DNA of 64,000 nt. It comes from Streptomyces resistomycificus (GTDB taxonomy: Bacteria > Actinomycetota > Actinomycetes > Streptomycetales > Streptomycetaceae). Below the pieces are notes generated by a model. That model saw only the letters and a program-made list of their open reading frames with translations. It ran no database searches and was not told the DNA's origin. Positions within the stretch are counted from its first letter, which is position 1; each line of letters begins with the position of its first letter. A program made the translations under genes and the position numbers. The stretch is from contig NZ_KQ949008.1 of NCBI RefSeq assembly GCF_001514265.1, positions 65,051 through 129,050 of the forward strand, in the 5' to 3' direction. Of the stretch, positions 36,575-45,590 are shown in pieces.

Positions 36575-37099
36575 ATGGCAGCGATAGACGACACATCCGA
36601 ACCCGACAGCCCTGACCGCAGCGCTTATCCGCCCCTGGTGGAGGCAGCGTGGTTGTATCAGGCGGATCAGGTGTGTCCGGAAGACCTGCCGATGACCGCT
36701 GCCCAGGCACTCGCAATGGGAATGGACACGCCGACCCTGTGCGAGCTCGCCGGTCTGCCGCGTCATGCGGACCCCCGGGACATCCGTGACACATTCGAGC
36801 AAGCTCTTGAAGAATTGGGGATCATTCTGCCCGATCACCACGTGGCCCGACGATACGCACTGCGCAGGCTGGCCGCGCGATTCAGCGCCGGGGAGGTGGA
36901 TCTTGCCGAGTTGGCATCGGACGAGTGGTCGGAGATGGAGGTCGAGACCGCCGAGGAGCAGGCATTCGTGGCGCTACTCCCGCCATGCGCGTGCTGCATC
37001 GAGTACACGCTGGGGCTCGACGAGGCGGCATGGAAAGCGCAACTGCAGATCGCGGCCTGTGCCTTGGTCTCACATCCCAGTGTCGGGCCGCGCTTCTGA
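36575..37099 (+). CDS. hypothetical acidic protein
   Basis: A protein of 174 residues with good protein character (MTAAQALAMGMDTPTLCELA, later DIRDTFEQALEELGIILPD). It is rich in Asp/Glu and helix-forming residues with no membrane segment or signal peptide. A CAC/CC cluster near residues 146-149 (PPCACCIEY) is notable. No family is recognised. The ATG at 36575 lacks a strong ribosome-binding site. It may be cargo of the surrounding mobile region. Confidence 0.6.
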   Translation: MAAIDDTSEPDSPDRSAYPPLVEAAWLYQADQVCPEDLPMTAAQALAMGMDTPTLCELAGLPRHADPRDIRDTFEQALEELGIILPDHHVARRYALRRLAARFSAGEVDLAELASDEWSEMEVETAEEQAFVALLPPCACCIEYTLGLDEAAWKAQLQIAACALVSHPSVGPRF

Positions 37100-37155
37100 C
37101 GAGTGGGGGCAGAAGGTGTTTCTGCCGAAACATCTGGGGTCGCAATCCCGGAGAG

Positions 37156-38565
37156 TCACTGAAGCAGGATCATCTTGCGGAGTAGTTCGAATCCGGCTCG
37201 GCCGTAGAGCTGCCGCTTGATCTTCTTGATGCGGTTGACGGCACCCTCGATGCCGCCGGAGCTCCAGTCGAGGGTGAGCCCGGCTGTCACGGCGTCGAGG
37301 TCTCGGAGCAGGTGGAGTGCGAAGCCGGTGAGACCGGGTAGCTGGCTGGCGTCGACGGCGTCGATCCAGGTGGGGAGCATGGAGCCGAGGCGGTCGGTGA
37401 GCATCTCGCCGAAGTCGCGGACATGTTCGCCGGCCTTGTCCAGCTTGGGGCAGCGCGCCAGGACCTCCTTCAGGCCAGCGCGGTCTTCCTCGGTCAGGGC
37501 CGCGGGGTGCCGGGTGATCCAGCCGGTCACCTGCCGCACCGTCGGCGGCCGGGGCGGCGCCGCGGATGGAGCCCCGCGCAAAGTGGCGATGTGCGCGCGG
37601 ACCATGCCGTAGGTGACAGGAGCTTGCTCGGCTATCAGCTCGCCGTGAAGTCGGGTGACGCTGGTGCATCCCTCGGCGAATCGCCGTTCCAATGCGGTGG
37701 CATGCCGTTGGGCGACGGGTTGCGCAGGCAGTCGCGGTGGGTGGCGACGCAGGTCTCCACGGCTCGGCCGAGGCCCTGCCACAGGTGGAACCGGTCGGCG
37801 ACCTGCAGAGCGTCGGGGGCGCCGCGCCGGGCGCCCTCGGCGTATGCGCCCGCCCGATCACGGCAGATGATCTCCAGGCCGTGGATGGCGGACCAGCCAG
37901 GCGGCCAGTGGCCCGGCTTCACGTGTCGAGAGCACATCGACCACGTGGTGGTCGTCGACGCTGGTCAAGACGGTGGAGTAGGTCTGGCCGCGGCGGATCG
38001 CAAAGTCGTCCACGCCCAGCACCCGCGGCGTGCTGAACTGCGGATCAGGCAATGCCATGACCCTGCGTAACAAGGTCATCCTTCCGGCGCCGAAGCCCAG
38101 CTGGGCCGCCAGCCGGGCGCCGGCCCGCCCCGCCAGGGCGAGCCCCACTCGCTCCAGGGCGTGGTTGAGCCGCGTGGTGAACCGTGCGTACGGGGCGGTC
38201 AGCTGGGAGAACGGTTCGGCGAACGTTCGGCGCGGGCAGTCCGCCGACCCGCAGATGAAGCGTCGGACCGTCAGCCGGATGGCCAGGCCCTGCTCAGCGA
38301 GTGGAAGATCCTACAGCCTGCGCTGGTAACGGTCGTGGACTCGGTCTGAGAAGCAGCCGCAGTCCGGACATGCCGCCCCGGCCGGGCGGCCTTTCGCCAC
38401 CACCTCGACCGTGCCCAACGCGGCCGTGACCGCCTCGACATCCACCTCGTCGATTCCATCGAACACCAGCGAGTCCCAGAACGGTGCATCGGTCTGCATG
38501 ACCAGCACCATCACCGTCCACAACCGACCGCAGCAGCTGTCGACAGGCACCTGAGGGAGCGTCAA
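37156..38565 (-). pseudogene. ISL3-family transposase, frameshifted
   Basis: Parts in order along the minus strand are: the N-terminal zinc region PAGAACPDCGCFSDRVHDRY (about 38400), a helix-turn-helix region (38148 downwards), the DDE start PRVLGVDDFAIRRGQTYSTV, the middle DALQVADRFHLWQGLGRAVE (about 37780), and the C-terminal LTLDWSSGGIEGAVNRIKKI (about 37240). They occupy at least three frames, so the gene is inactive although almost complete. No terminal inverted repeats were identified with confidence. Confidence 0.85.
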
Positions 38566-38921
38566 TTCTGACCGTCCAAGGCCAAGGCGTACGCGGTCTC
38601 ACGCGAACCCGACTCCTCACGATCGACGATCGGGGTAACACTCCGTGACCGCTCCCCAAGATCCGTGCCAGAACCCAGAATTCACGAACATCCAGTCGGC
38701 CCGAGGCCACGAACCGCCGTCAACTTTCTCGGCCGAACGACGTCAGCATTCACGGTCAAAGCCAACAGTCTCAGAGGTTAAGAGACAAGCTTAGTGCGTG
38801 TTACTGATCCCGGGCTCTGAGCAGCGCTGGCCTCGATGCTGGCGTTGTGTCCACGAGTGCCGCCTTGCGGATCTCTAACCGAGCTGGGCTCGTTGGCAGG
38901 TTCCGGTGCATACGCGGTCTG
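38566..38921. other. spacer between two transposase relics
   Basis: No gene was recognised. The sequence probably includes the upstream end of the ISL3 relic and the target DNA of the IS701-type relic. Confidence 0.4.
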
Positions 38922-38945
38922 GTACTCCAGCCGTAGATCGTGATC
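38922..38945 (+). repeat. left 24-bp terminal inverted repeat
   Basis: The left arm starts GTACTCCAGCC and ends AGATCGTGATC. It matches the reverse complement of 40351-40374 at 23 of 24 positions (G versus A at position 12). The pair encloses an IS701-type transposase relic and one extra gene. Confidence 0.7.
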
Positions 38946-38946
38946 T

Positions 38947-39839
38947 TCATGGCTGGACGGCCGCTTGATGTCGGTAGTGGCACTGGCGGGCGCGGGCTTG
39001 ATGCCGACGTCGCCAGTGTGACCAGCGCAGGCGGTGTGCAAGGTCGAGGTCTGGGCGGATCAATGCCGCGAACAGGTGCTGGATCTCGTTGCCGGTTATG
39101 GGGATCAGGCCGTCGGGGGCGGGTCGGTCGCGGCGTTCGGCGGCTGCAGTGCAGACGAGGAAGGCGTGGGCGGATTGGCGAGGGTGGTCCAGCGGTGCCA
39201 GGAGGTCCAGCGGCGGACCCAGCGCGCGGGTGCTCCCGCGTCCAAGGCACGCTCGACCATGCGGGCGGCAAGCTGGGGCTTGGTGGCGAAAGCCAGGCCG
39301 TCGGGGATGCCCGCGCTCCGGCAGCGGTCCGGTGCCTCGGTCCACGAGCGCGGCACATACAGGGCTCGGTCGATGGCGGCGTGTCCGCGGGCGGCGGAGT
39401 ACACGAGATAAACGGCGACCTGGGCGTTCTCGACTCGGCCGGCCGTGCCGGTGTACTGACGCTGGACGCCGACGGTCGCGGTGCCCTTCGTCAAATCGCC
39501 CGTCTCGTCGACCACGAGCACCGCCTCGGTGTCGCGCAGGTGCGGGACCACGTAGGCGCGTATGTCGTCACGAATCGCGTCGGCGTCCCATTTCGCCCGG
39601 TGGAGCAGGTGCTGCATGCCGTCCGGAGTGGCATCGCCCGCGTGCTCGGCCAGGGTCCAGCAGTTCTTCCTCGGCAGGGTCCGACAGCAGCCCGGAGACC
39701 AACCGCCGCACCCGGCGACGGGGTTCAACTCGGAGAACCGGCCGGCGATCCGGCTCATCAGTCCTTCGAATGCCTCCTGCCAGTGGGCAGGCACTACGCC
39801 GGCGTCCGAGGCCGCCGCGTGATCATTGGTTGTCCACAC
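38947..39839 (-). pseudogene. IS701-family transposase with internal deletion and frame change
   Basis: The N-terminal part (39839 to about 39225) reads HWQEAFEGLMSRIAGRFSEL and has the catalytic-Asp segment TEAVLVVDETGDLTKGTATV. The C-terminal part (about 39185 to 38947) is in another frame with FLVCTAAAERRDRPAPDGLI and HRLRWSHWRRRHQARARQCH. The expected DDE middle (roughly 120-150 residues of ~400) is missing between them. Confidence 0.75.
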
Positions 39840-40314
39840 AACACCCCATGATCAACGGCGGCCTCGGACGCCACCGAAGCCAGTAGTCGGGTCCCTCGAC
39901 TCGGTAGCGAACGTCGACACCGGCAACGAACCGCAGCTCACACACGAGCCGACGGGCGCCGTCCGGCGCCAAGCGGTGCGGCGCCAACAGCAGCTCCAGC
40001 TCGTCATAGCGGGCGTCGACCCCGCCGTGGCCCGGATGGCTCTCCTGTCCGACCTCGCCCGCCTGCTGGCGCTCATACCACCTGGCGTAGATCGCCCACT
40101 GCTCGCGCTCCAGCTCCGCCACCGCCTCGCTTGCAGGCCAGACCTGGTACTCATCGACTTCATGGCTGTGGTCGTAGACGTGCATCTCGAAGTAGTGAGG
40201 CTTCCCGTCGATGTCAGCAAGGCCGGCCCACGGGCCGTCGTACCACTCCAACTCGACGTACACACGCTCGAAGCCGTCCGCGATCAACTGCTCTTCGCCC
40301 CAGATCTCAGCCAC
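39823..40314 (-). CDS. hypothetical acidic protein, passenger in the IS701-like unit
   Basis: A protein of 163 residues beginning MAEIWGEEQLIADGFERVYV with aromatic-rich segments (ELEWYDGPWAGLADIDGKPH). It looks like a folded, beta-containing cytoplasmic protein similar in style to SUKH/immunity-type small proteins, but I cannot name its family. The last ~10 residues overlap the start of the transposase relic, so the natural C-terminus may have been replaced. Confidence 0.6.
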   Translation of the reverse strand: MAEIWGEEQLIADGFERVYVELEWYDGPWAGLADIDGKPHYFEMHVYDHSHEVDEYQVWPASEAVAELEREQWAIYARWYERQQAGEVGQESHPGHGGVDARYDELELLLAPHRLAPDGARRLVCELRFVAGVDVRYRVEGPDYWLRWRPRPPLIMGCCVDNQ

Positions 40315-40350
40315 CCAGGCAGGCTACCGGCGAGCAGCCTCCGTATCCAT

Positions 40351-40374
40351 GATCACGATCTATGGCTGGAGTAC
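40351..40374 (-). repeat. right 24-bp terminal inverted repeat
   Basis: The right arm starts GATCACGATCT and ends GGCTGGAGTAC. It is the inverted partner of 38922-38945 with one mismatch. It lies about 36 bp upstream of the passenger gene's start, so it may sit in that gene's promoter region. Confidence 0.7.
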
Positions 40375-40545
40375 TAGGCAGTGTTCCTGGTTGGGATCAG
40401 CAGGCCCTCGGAGCGTGAGGATCGTATCTTGGGTTGATGCTTCTCCTTGATGCTCGGTGACTCGGTTCGTCGTCGCGGGATGCCGCGGCGGGTTGTTTTG
40501 ATCGCTGGGGTTGGGGAGCGGCTCGCGTTGTCGGCGTAGAAGCAC

Positions 40546-41400
40546 TCATGCAAGGAACGGTTCGGTCAGGTTCGTGGTGAGTGCTGCCAGCCGGGCGCGG
40601 GCCTGCGCATCGTATGCCTGTGGGTGTGCGGGCTGGTCGTCGTATCGGTCGAGGTACTGTCCTGTGGTGTTCTCCAGGTTTGGGTCAGCGATGAGACGTA
40701 GCGTCGGCTGAGCACCGTCGTCGAGGCTTGTGGCGGGGGTGAAGCCGCTCTGCCGGACCATGGAGGTGTCCATCAGGTGTGCTGGGTGCAGTGCGTTGAC
40801 GGTGACCTGGTGGGGCGCCGACTCGGCTGCCAGGTCGAAGGTGACCATGATCAGGGCTAGTTTGCTACGGCAGTATGCGTGCACTCCGTTGTAGTCGCGC
40901 TCCAGCATCACGTCGTCGAAATGGATGGGCACCTGCCCAGCGGAGGCGACGTTGACCACCCGCGAGGGCGCCGAGGCGACCAGGAGCGGGAGAAGCCGGC
41001 GGGTGAGAACGTAAGGCGCCAGGTGGTTGACGGCGAACCGCAGTTCGTGGCCCTGGCGGCTTGTCTGCCGAACGGTCGGGTCGATGCCACCGCCCACGGC
41101 GGCGTTGTTGACCAGTACGTCGAGCCGTGGCTCGGCGGCGAGGACGGCGTCGGCCAGCGCGCTCACCTGCTCAAGGTCAGCCAGGTCGGCCCGGTAGGTA
41201 CGCACCGAGACTTCCGGGGCCTGCGCCCGTACCTTGTCGGTGGCCGTTGCAAGCCGCTGCTGGTCGCGTCCGTGGAGCAGCAGCGTGGCGCCGCGGGCTG
41301 CCAGGAGGAGGGCGAGGTGGAGCCCCATCCCCTGGGTGGCCCCGGTCAGCAGGATCGTCTTTCCGCACAGGTCGCCCGGAGTAGCTGTGTGTTCATGCAT
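40546..41400 (-). CDS. short-chain dehydrogenase, retinol-dehydrogenase-like
   Basis: A 284-residue SDR with LLTGATQGMGLHLALLLAAR, the basic HGRDQQR after beta-2 (favouring NADPH), VLVNNAAVGGG, Ser in VNVASAGQ and active-site YCRSK. The longer C-terminus is typical of retinol-dehydrogenase/DHRS-like SDRs. ATG 41400 is the first codon of the conserved N-terminus. It is divergent from a MarR gene 72 bp away, a classic regulator/target pair for detoxification of carbonyl compounds. Confidence 0.9.
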   Translation of the reverse strand: MHEHTATPGDLCGKTILLTGATQGMGLHLALLLAARGATLLLHGRDQQRLATATDKVRAQAPEVSVRTYRADLADLEQVSALADAVLAAEPRLDVLVNNAAVGGGIDPTVRQTSRQGHELRFAVNHLAPYVLTRRLLPLLVASAPSRVVNVASAGQVPIHFDDVMLERDYNGVHAYCRSKLALIMVTFDLAAESAPHQVTVNALHPAHLMDTSMVRQSGFTPATSLDDGAQPTLRLIADPNLENTTGQYLDRYDDQPAHPQAYDAQARARLAALTTNLTEPFLA

Positions 41401-41412
41401 GCCTGCAGCTAT

Positions 41413-41444
41413 ATCAAGGCCTTTATTTATATTCCAGTCTTGAT
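41413..41444. promoter_or_regulatory. divergent promoter region with inverted repeat, likely MarR operator
   Basis: ATCAAG (41413-41418) and CTTGAT (41439-41444) form an inverted repeat around an AT-rich core (TTTATTTATAT). The AAGGCCTT palindrome overlaps the left arm. The interval lies between the SDR and MarR starts and is much richer in A/T than its surroundings, as expected for back-to-back promoters. Confidence 0.5.
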
Positions 41445-41472
41445 TCATCTCAAGGGTCGGTAAGCTGAACGC

Positions 41473-41907
41473 ATGGAGATGCTGCCGCAGGTCCGGCTCG
41501 GCCTGGACATCAAACGGGCCGAGCAGGCACTGATGACCGCCAAGAGCAGCGCCGTGCGCACGGCTGACCTGACCGTCGCCCAGTACGCCGCCCTGTTGGC
41601 CCTCGCCCAGCGCCCCGGGATCTCCGCTGCCGCGCTGGCCCGCGACTGCTTGGTCACCCCGCAGGCCATGACCGGGGTACTCAAGACCCTGCAGACACGC
41701 GGCCTTATCGAGCGGACGGCGCACCCGTGGCACCAGAGGGTCCTCGAGACCCGGCTCACCGAGGCCGGCCAGCACGCTCTTACTGCTGCCGATACCGAGG
41801 CGGTGCGCATCGAACGCCGCCTCGCAGACGAGTTCACCGCCGAGGAACAAGACATTCTCCGCGCCCTGCTGGCCCGCTGCGTCCAGGCGATCGAGCGAGA
41901 CCGCTGA
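41473..41907 (+). CDS. MarR-family transcriptional regulator
   Basis: A 144-residue winged-helix dimer. Helices around LTVAQYAALLALAQRPGISA lead into the recognition region ALARDCLVTPQAMTGVLKTL, followed by the wing RTAHPWHQRVLETRLTEAG. The C-terminal helix (AEEQDILRALLARCVQAIER) is the dimerisation arm. ATG 41473 is chosen. It probably represses itself and the divergent SDR gene. Confidence 0.9.
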   Translation: MEMLPQVRLGLDIKRAEQALMTAKSSAVRTADLTVAQYAALLALAQRPGISAAALARDCLVTPQAMTGVLKTLQTRGLIERTAHPWHQRVLETRLTEAGQHALTAADTEAVRIERRLADEFTAEEQDILRALLARCVQAIERDR

Positions 41908-41945
41908 GCTTGCGATGCAACGCCTCTGCATGACCCTGCTGCAGA

Positions 41946-42063
41946 TCATGTCGCGAGCCGGAGGCTTCGGAGCCAGATGACCGCGCCGCGTAGTTGGAGT
42001 CCGGCCAGGTAGCTCTCGGGTGTCTTGTCGTATCGAGTGGCCAGTCCGCGCCACGCTTTGATT
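41946..42063 (-). pseudogene. C-terminal scrap of an IS5-family transposase
   Basis: The last ~38 residues read IKAWRGLATRYDKTPESYLA then GLQLRGAVIWLRSLRLAT and end at TGA 41946-41948, a widely conserved C-terminus of actinobacterial IS5 transposases. Nothing else of the gene remains upstream on the minus strand. Confidence 0.7.
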
Positions 42064-42172
42064 CGTCTTCGCCGGCGACTGCCTGCGGATCGTCAACGGC
42101 CTCGACGAGAACGGCATCGAGGTCGGTGCGGCCCACCCGGATTACGTCCGACACAGACTGGGCCGCTGAGTA

Positions 42173-42500
42173 CTACTGCTCGGTCGGTTTCCGGTTGATC
42201 TCGATGACCGGCAACAGGGTGGCCAGGGCTGGGATTCCGATCTGCCGGGGAGTCGGCCCGGCCGGCGTGGGGATGTCGGTGAGTCGCTCCAGTAGCTGGT
42301 CGAGTGCGGCTTGCCCGTCGTCCACTGCGGCGCGTTCGTCGCCCGGAGGCGTCCAGCAAGGGCCAGCTCCTGGAGGCAAAGGAGAACCTGCAGAAGATGC
42401 TCGGCCATCCCCCTGAGGTGTAGAAGTCGCAGCGCGCGCAGGCCATGCGGTGCTGGCACTGTTCGAAGAAGGTGTAGGCACCCGGTCGGGATGTTTCCGT
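42173..42500 (-). pseudogene. integrase C-terminal relic with an inverted central segment
   Basis: On the minus strand, FFEQCQHRMACARCDFYT (about 42480-42425) and DERAAVDDGQAALDQLLERL (about 42340-42280) are successive parts of the C-terminus of large actinobacterial site-specific integrases. The part that normally joins them, SSKGQLLEAKENLQKML, is present between them at about 42354-42404, but on the plus strand. The gene was therefore inactivated by an in-place inversion of roughly 75-90 bp. Confidence 0.6.
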
Positions 42501-42606
42501 TCGGCCCAGCTCGAGCCCTCCAAGCTTTGTCCCGCAAACGATCTTCGAGCTGTGTCGTGCTCACTTCCATCAACGAAGCTGATTGCTCGGGGACTCGTAA
42601 CACCGC

Positions 42607-43107
42607 TCAGATCTTAGGAAAAGGGGGCACCTCGTCCATCGTCCGCAGCAGCTTTCGTGCTGGTTCGGTCTCTTCCGGTCGCACTGACGAGGCGAGGCCC
42701 TCGATGATCGGCCGGCCTGCGCGTACGGCCACCCTGCAGGCGATCTCCCAGGGCGGCTGCTCGTGGAAGCTCGTGCGCTTCGGGACACCGGCCGCTGCGG
42801 CCGAGGAGTGCCATTGTTCAGTCCGGTAGATGCTCTCCAGCAGTTCCAACAACTCGGCCTTGCAGGGTACTTGCGGGGCCCCGGCCAGTTCCAGAAGGAA
42901 TGGGACCGTGGAGGCCGTCGCCTCGCCGACAACGAACCCCAAAGCGCAGACGAGGTCGCCGAGTTCATCGATCCCGAGGCGGGCCGTGTCCTCGCCCCCG
43001 TACGCGATCCGGGAGAGCAGAGGCGGGATGTCCCCGGCGGGGAGTTGCCGTGCATCGCGCAGTTCCCCCCAGCGGACGCCGGAGACGCCTTTCAACAGAC
43101 TTCCCAC
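42607..43107 (-). CDS. hypothetical helical-repeat-like protein
   Basis: A 166-residue protein with regular helices (DELGDLVCALGFVVGEATAS, later VPFLLELAGAPQVPCKAELL) suggestive of HEAT/ARM-like repeats. The sequence SRIAYGGEDTARLGIDELG near residue 32 is well conserved in character. Streptomycetes encode many such orphan proteins near toxin or mobile loci, so an immunity-type role is possible but unproven. Alternative starts exist within the first 15 codons. Confidence 0.6.
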   Translation of the reverse strand: MGSLLKGVSGVRWGELRDARQLPAGDIPPLLSRIAYGGEDTARLGIDELGDLVCALGFVVGEATASTVPFLLELAGAPQVPCKAELLELLESIYRTEQWHSSAAAAGVPKRTSFHEQPPWEIACRVAVRAGRPIIEGLASSVRPEETEPARKLLRTMDEVPPFPKI

Positions 43108-43323
43108 ACGCAGTCACCCTTCATCGGACCGGTATCCGCCCCATCAGTGTCCTGGAGTAGCGGCCGGCGTCAATCTCCTTTCGAATCCTCGGCCGACGGC
43201 ACTCTGACCAGGTGGGTGATCAGGTCTGTCAAACGAGCGGTGTAACGGCCTGGGAAACGACTGCGTTCAGGGCAAGCAGGCTCGGCGGCGCGGTTGACGG
43301 GTGGGTTTGAGATCCTTCTCCTC

Positions 43324-43524
43324 ATGAGCACACCACCACACGGACTGCCTGTCTACCGAGTCCTGACCGGCCCGGACGACGCCGAGTTCTGCCGACGTGT
43401 GAGCGAAGCCATTGGTCTTGGCTACGAACTGCACGAAGGACCTGCCGTCACCTTCAACGGTGAACGCGTCATCATCGCCCAGGCGGTGGTCTGGCCATCA
43501 CTGCCCGAGCCACCTCGGGAGTAG
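43324..43524 (+). CDS. small DUF1737-family protein
   Basis: A 66-residue protein beginning MSTPPHGLPVYRVLTGPDD. It shows the complete DUF1737 pattern: YRVLTGPDD, FCRRVSEAIGLGYELHEGP, and a final strand VIIAQAVVW. The family is short, cytoplasmic and of unknown function. An upstream in-frame start at 43294 would add ten residues not usual in the family. Confidence 0.8.
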   Translation: MSTPPHGLPVYRVLTGPDDAEFCRRVSEAIGLGYELHEGPAVTFNGERVIIAQAVVWPSLPEPPRE

Positions 43525-43847
43525 CGGCGGTCGTGACCGGCCCTCGACGCGAGAAGGCCCGCATGGGTTGGGTGAGTCGGCGCGCGCGAGCGACGTGGCG
43601 GGGGCCCGCGGCGCGCCGCCGCAACCGGGTCCAAGCATCGACTGGTGTTGCCCAGTGCGGCTGCTGCGCCGGGTTGCGGTCACGACGGCGGGCACCGTCC
43701 CGGTAAGGATCAGTCCGGTGGCAGCCGCGCGGCACAGCCTCTTGATCTATCCGGTCCACGGCATTGTCACTACTTCGCCCTTTGACGGCCTCTCAGGCGG
43801 AAACGGGAGAGCGGACCACCCGAACATTCCTCATGGCCTGCGTCTCC
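43525..43847. other. intergenic between convergent genes
   Basis: No gene was recognised. The stretch lies between the DUF1737 gene and the convergent membrane-protein gene and is expected to hold their terminators, but no clear hairpin with a U-tract was found. Confidence 0.4.
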
Positions 43848-44324
43848 TCACGAGCTCGCGCGAGCAGCGGGTACCGCCCTGCGCAGGGACAGGGCGAAGG
43901 CGTAGCTGGTGATGGTGAGGACGGCGATCGGCGGCGGGGGCAGCAGGAGAACGGAGATCGCCAAGGCGGCCAGGGAGAGGGTGAGGGTGATCCGTCCGAA
44001 GGCGGTGCGGCGCTGGACGAGGGCGGGGGCGTGCCGGACGGCGACGAGGATCAGGAGGCCACTGGCGATGATGAAGAGGGCCATGGCGATGCTGATGCCG
44101 TTGAAGACATCGAGGACCGTGCGTTCCAGACCCAGCAGGGTGAAGGTGGACTCCCGCATGACGGTGTCGGTTTCACGCTGTTGGGGGGTCTGGGTGGCCA
44201 ACGCTGAAGCGGCGGAGAGGGCGAGGTGGCCGACCCCCAGGAAGACGAAGCCGTAGGCGCCGACCGTGAAGGGTCGGACGGAGTTCGCCCGGCGGAGGGG
44301 GCGGGACGTGACGTTGGTCTTCAC
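43848..44324 (-). CDS. small four-helix membrane protein
   Basis: A 158-residue protein with about four hydrophobic segments: near 22-44 (VGAYGFVFLGVGHLALSAAS), 70-95 (VFNGISIAMALFIIASGLLI), 110-130 and 133-150. The GTG start overlaps the stop of the FAD monooxygenase gene by four bases (GTGA), so it is translationally coupled to it. Its role is unknown; it may anchor or supply the monooxygenase or move its substrate. Confidence 0.8.
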   Translation of the reverse strand: MKTNVTSRPLRRANSVRPFTVGAYGFVFLGVGHLALSAASALATQTPQQRETDTVMRESTFTLLGLERTVLDVFNGISIAMALFIIASGLLILVAVRHAPALVQRRTAFGRITLTLSLAALAISVLLLPPPPIAVLTITSYAFALSLRRAVPAARASS

Positions 44325-45538
44325 TGTTGCTCCGTGACGTTGACGGGGGCGGAGGCCCTGGCCGGGGCGGGGTCGGATGGTGGTTGCCAGCCCAGGACCG
44401 TGTCCAGGGCTCTCAGCGACAGCGCTTCCGGCATGGCTCGTACGGCCAGGTTCCGGATGGACACGGCAAGCGGGTGGGAGAACCGGGCGAGTTCGCCGAT
44501 GCGCCGGGAGCGGTGGCTGATCCTGGTGGTCCGCCGGTGTCTGGCCCTCGTATAGGCGGCGAGCGCGGCCGGCACGTCGTCGGCGGGCGCGAGGAGATGC
44601 GCCGCGACTACGGCGTCCTCGATGGCCTGGCAGCCGCCTTGGCCCATGTTGGGGGTCATCGCGTGGGCGGCGTCGCCGAGCAGGGCCACCCGGCCGACGT
44701 GCATCCGGGGCAGAGGCGCGGCGAGTTCGTGGAAGTCATGGTGGAGGATGTCAACAGGGTCCGGGTCCCGCTGGTTCAGCCGGTCCAGCAGTGCGGGTAT
44801 CGGATCGTGCCACGCGCCGAAGCGCCGGGTCAGCTCCACGTGATGATCGGTTTCCGGCCTCGCGCCGGGGCCGGAAACGGCGGTTGCGTAGACGTAGATG
44901 CGGCCATCGGCGAGTGGAACGACGCCGAACCTCTGGCCCCGCCCCCACGTTTCGGCAGCCTGCTGGGCAGGCAGGCCCGCACCGGGAAGCACCGCTCGCC
45001 ATCCGGCTTCACCGGCGTGACGCAGCCCGCGGTGAGCGGGGAAGAGTTGTCCGCGGAGCACGCTGCGAATGCCGTCCGCCGCCAGTACGACGTCGGCGCG
45101 CAGGTCGCCTGTCGACGTACGCACGACCACGGTGTCCCCCGCGTCGTCCACACCGGTCACCGATACGCCGAGGCGCACGACGCCGGCCGGCAGGGCGGCC
45201 GCGAGAGCGTCGATCAGGAAGCCGCGGTGCACTGCGCGCGCGGAGAGCCCGTAGCGGGCGGACACCGCGCCGCTGTCGGAACGACTCAGCCAAGTGCCGT
45301 CGGGCGTACGCAGCCCTACCCGACCGGGCAGAGCGTCACCCGCCCACAGGTCGGGGCCCAGGCCGATCGAGTCCAGGGCGCGCAGCGCGTTCGGGGCGAG
45401 CACGATGCCGGCGCCGATGCCCGTGAGTGCGGAGGCCCGTTCGCACACGGTGACGCGCCATCCGCGGCGGCTCAGGCCCACCGCCGCGGTCAAGCCCCCG
45501 ATTCCGGCTCCGGCCACAACAGCATGACGAGCACCCAT
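44321..45538 (-). CDS. FAD-dependent aromatic-type monooxygenase
   Basis: A 405-residue group A flavoprotein monooxygenase (FAD_binding_3). The ADP-binding motif is VVAGAGIGGLTAAVGLSRRG, the DG motif is VVLAADGIRSVLRG, and the GD motif is VALLGDAAHAMTPNMGQGG. It resembles salicylate-hydroxylase/zeaxanthin-epoxidase-like enzymes in length and motif order. It is divergent from a TetR gene across an interval with two matched palindromes, and is likely induced when the TetR ligand, perhaps its own substrate, is present. Confidence 0.92.
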   Translation of the reverse strand: MGARHAVVAGAGIGGLTAAVGLSRRGWRVTVCERASALTGIGAGIVLAPNALRALDSIGLGPDLWAGDALPGRVGLRTPDGTWLSRSDSGAVSARYGLSARAVHRGFLIDALAAALPAGVVRLGVSVTGVDDAGDTVVVRTSTGDLRADVVLAADGIRSVLRGQLFPAHRGLRHAGEAGWRAVLPGAGLPAQQAAETWGRGQRFGVVPLADGRIYVYATAVSGPGARPETDHHVELTRRFGAWHDPIPALLDRLNQRDPDPVDILHHDFHELAAPLPRMHVGRVALLGDAAHAMTPNMGQGGCQAIEDAVVAAHLLAPADDVPAALAAYTRARHRRTTRISHRSRRIGELARFSHPLAVSIRNLAVRAMPEALSLRALDTVLGWQPPSDPAPARASAPVNVTEQQ

Positions 45539-45564
45539 GTCGACTGCCTCCCTCCATCCCTGCC

Positions 45565-45584
45565 GCCTCTACACCTGTAGAGGC
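45565..45584. promoter_or_regulatory. TetR operator, copy 1
   Basis: GCCTCTACA-CC-TGTAGAGGC is a perfect palindrome with 9-bp arms, 27 bp upstream of the monooxygenase start on the minus side. It shares the core CTCTACA-NN-TGTAGAG with the copy at 45591-45618, with centres 30 bp apart. Confidence 0.85.
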
Positions 45585-45590
45585 GACATA

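Larger units (their letters stand above)
38922..40374. mobile_element. IS701-like element remnant with passenger gene, bounded by 24-bp inverted repeats
   Basis: The 1.45-kb unit has near-perfect 24-bp inverted ends. It contains a decayed IS701-type transposase (minus strand, left) and an intact frame of 163 codons (minus strand, right). An ordinary IS701 element would hold only a transposase. The transposase has lost its middle, so the unit is probably non-autonomous. No target duplication was recognised at the outer edges. Confidence 0.5.

Noticed and set aside
42066..42173. Short plus-strand protein-like run between the IS5 and integrase relics (CLRIVNGLDENGIEVGAAHP)
   Set aside because: It could be the tail of a lost gene, but about 35 residues without context is not enough to name or call it.
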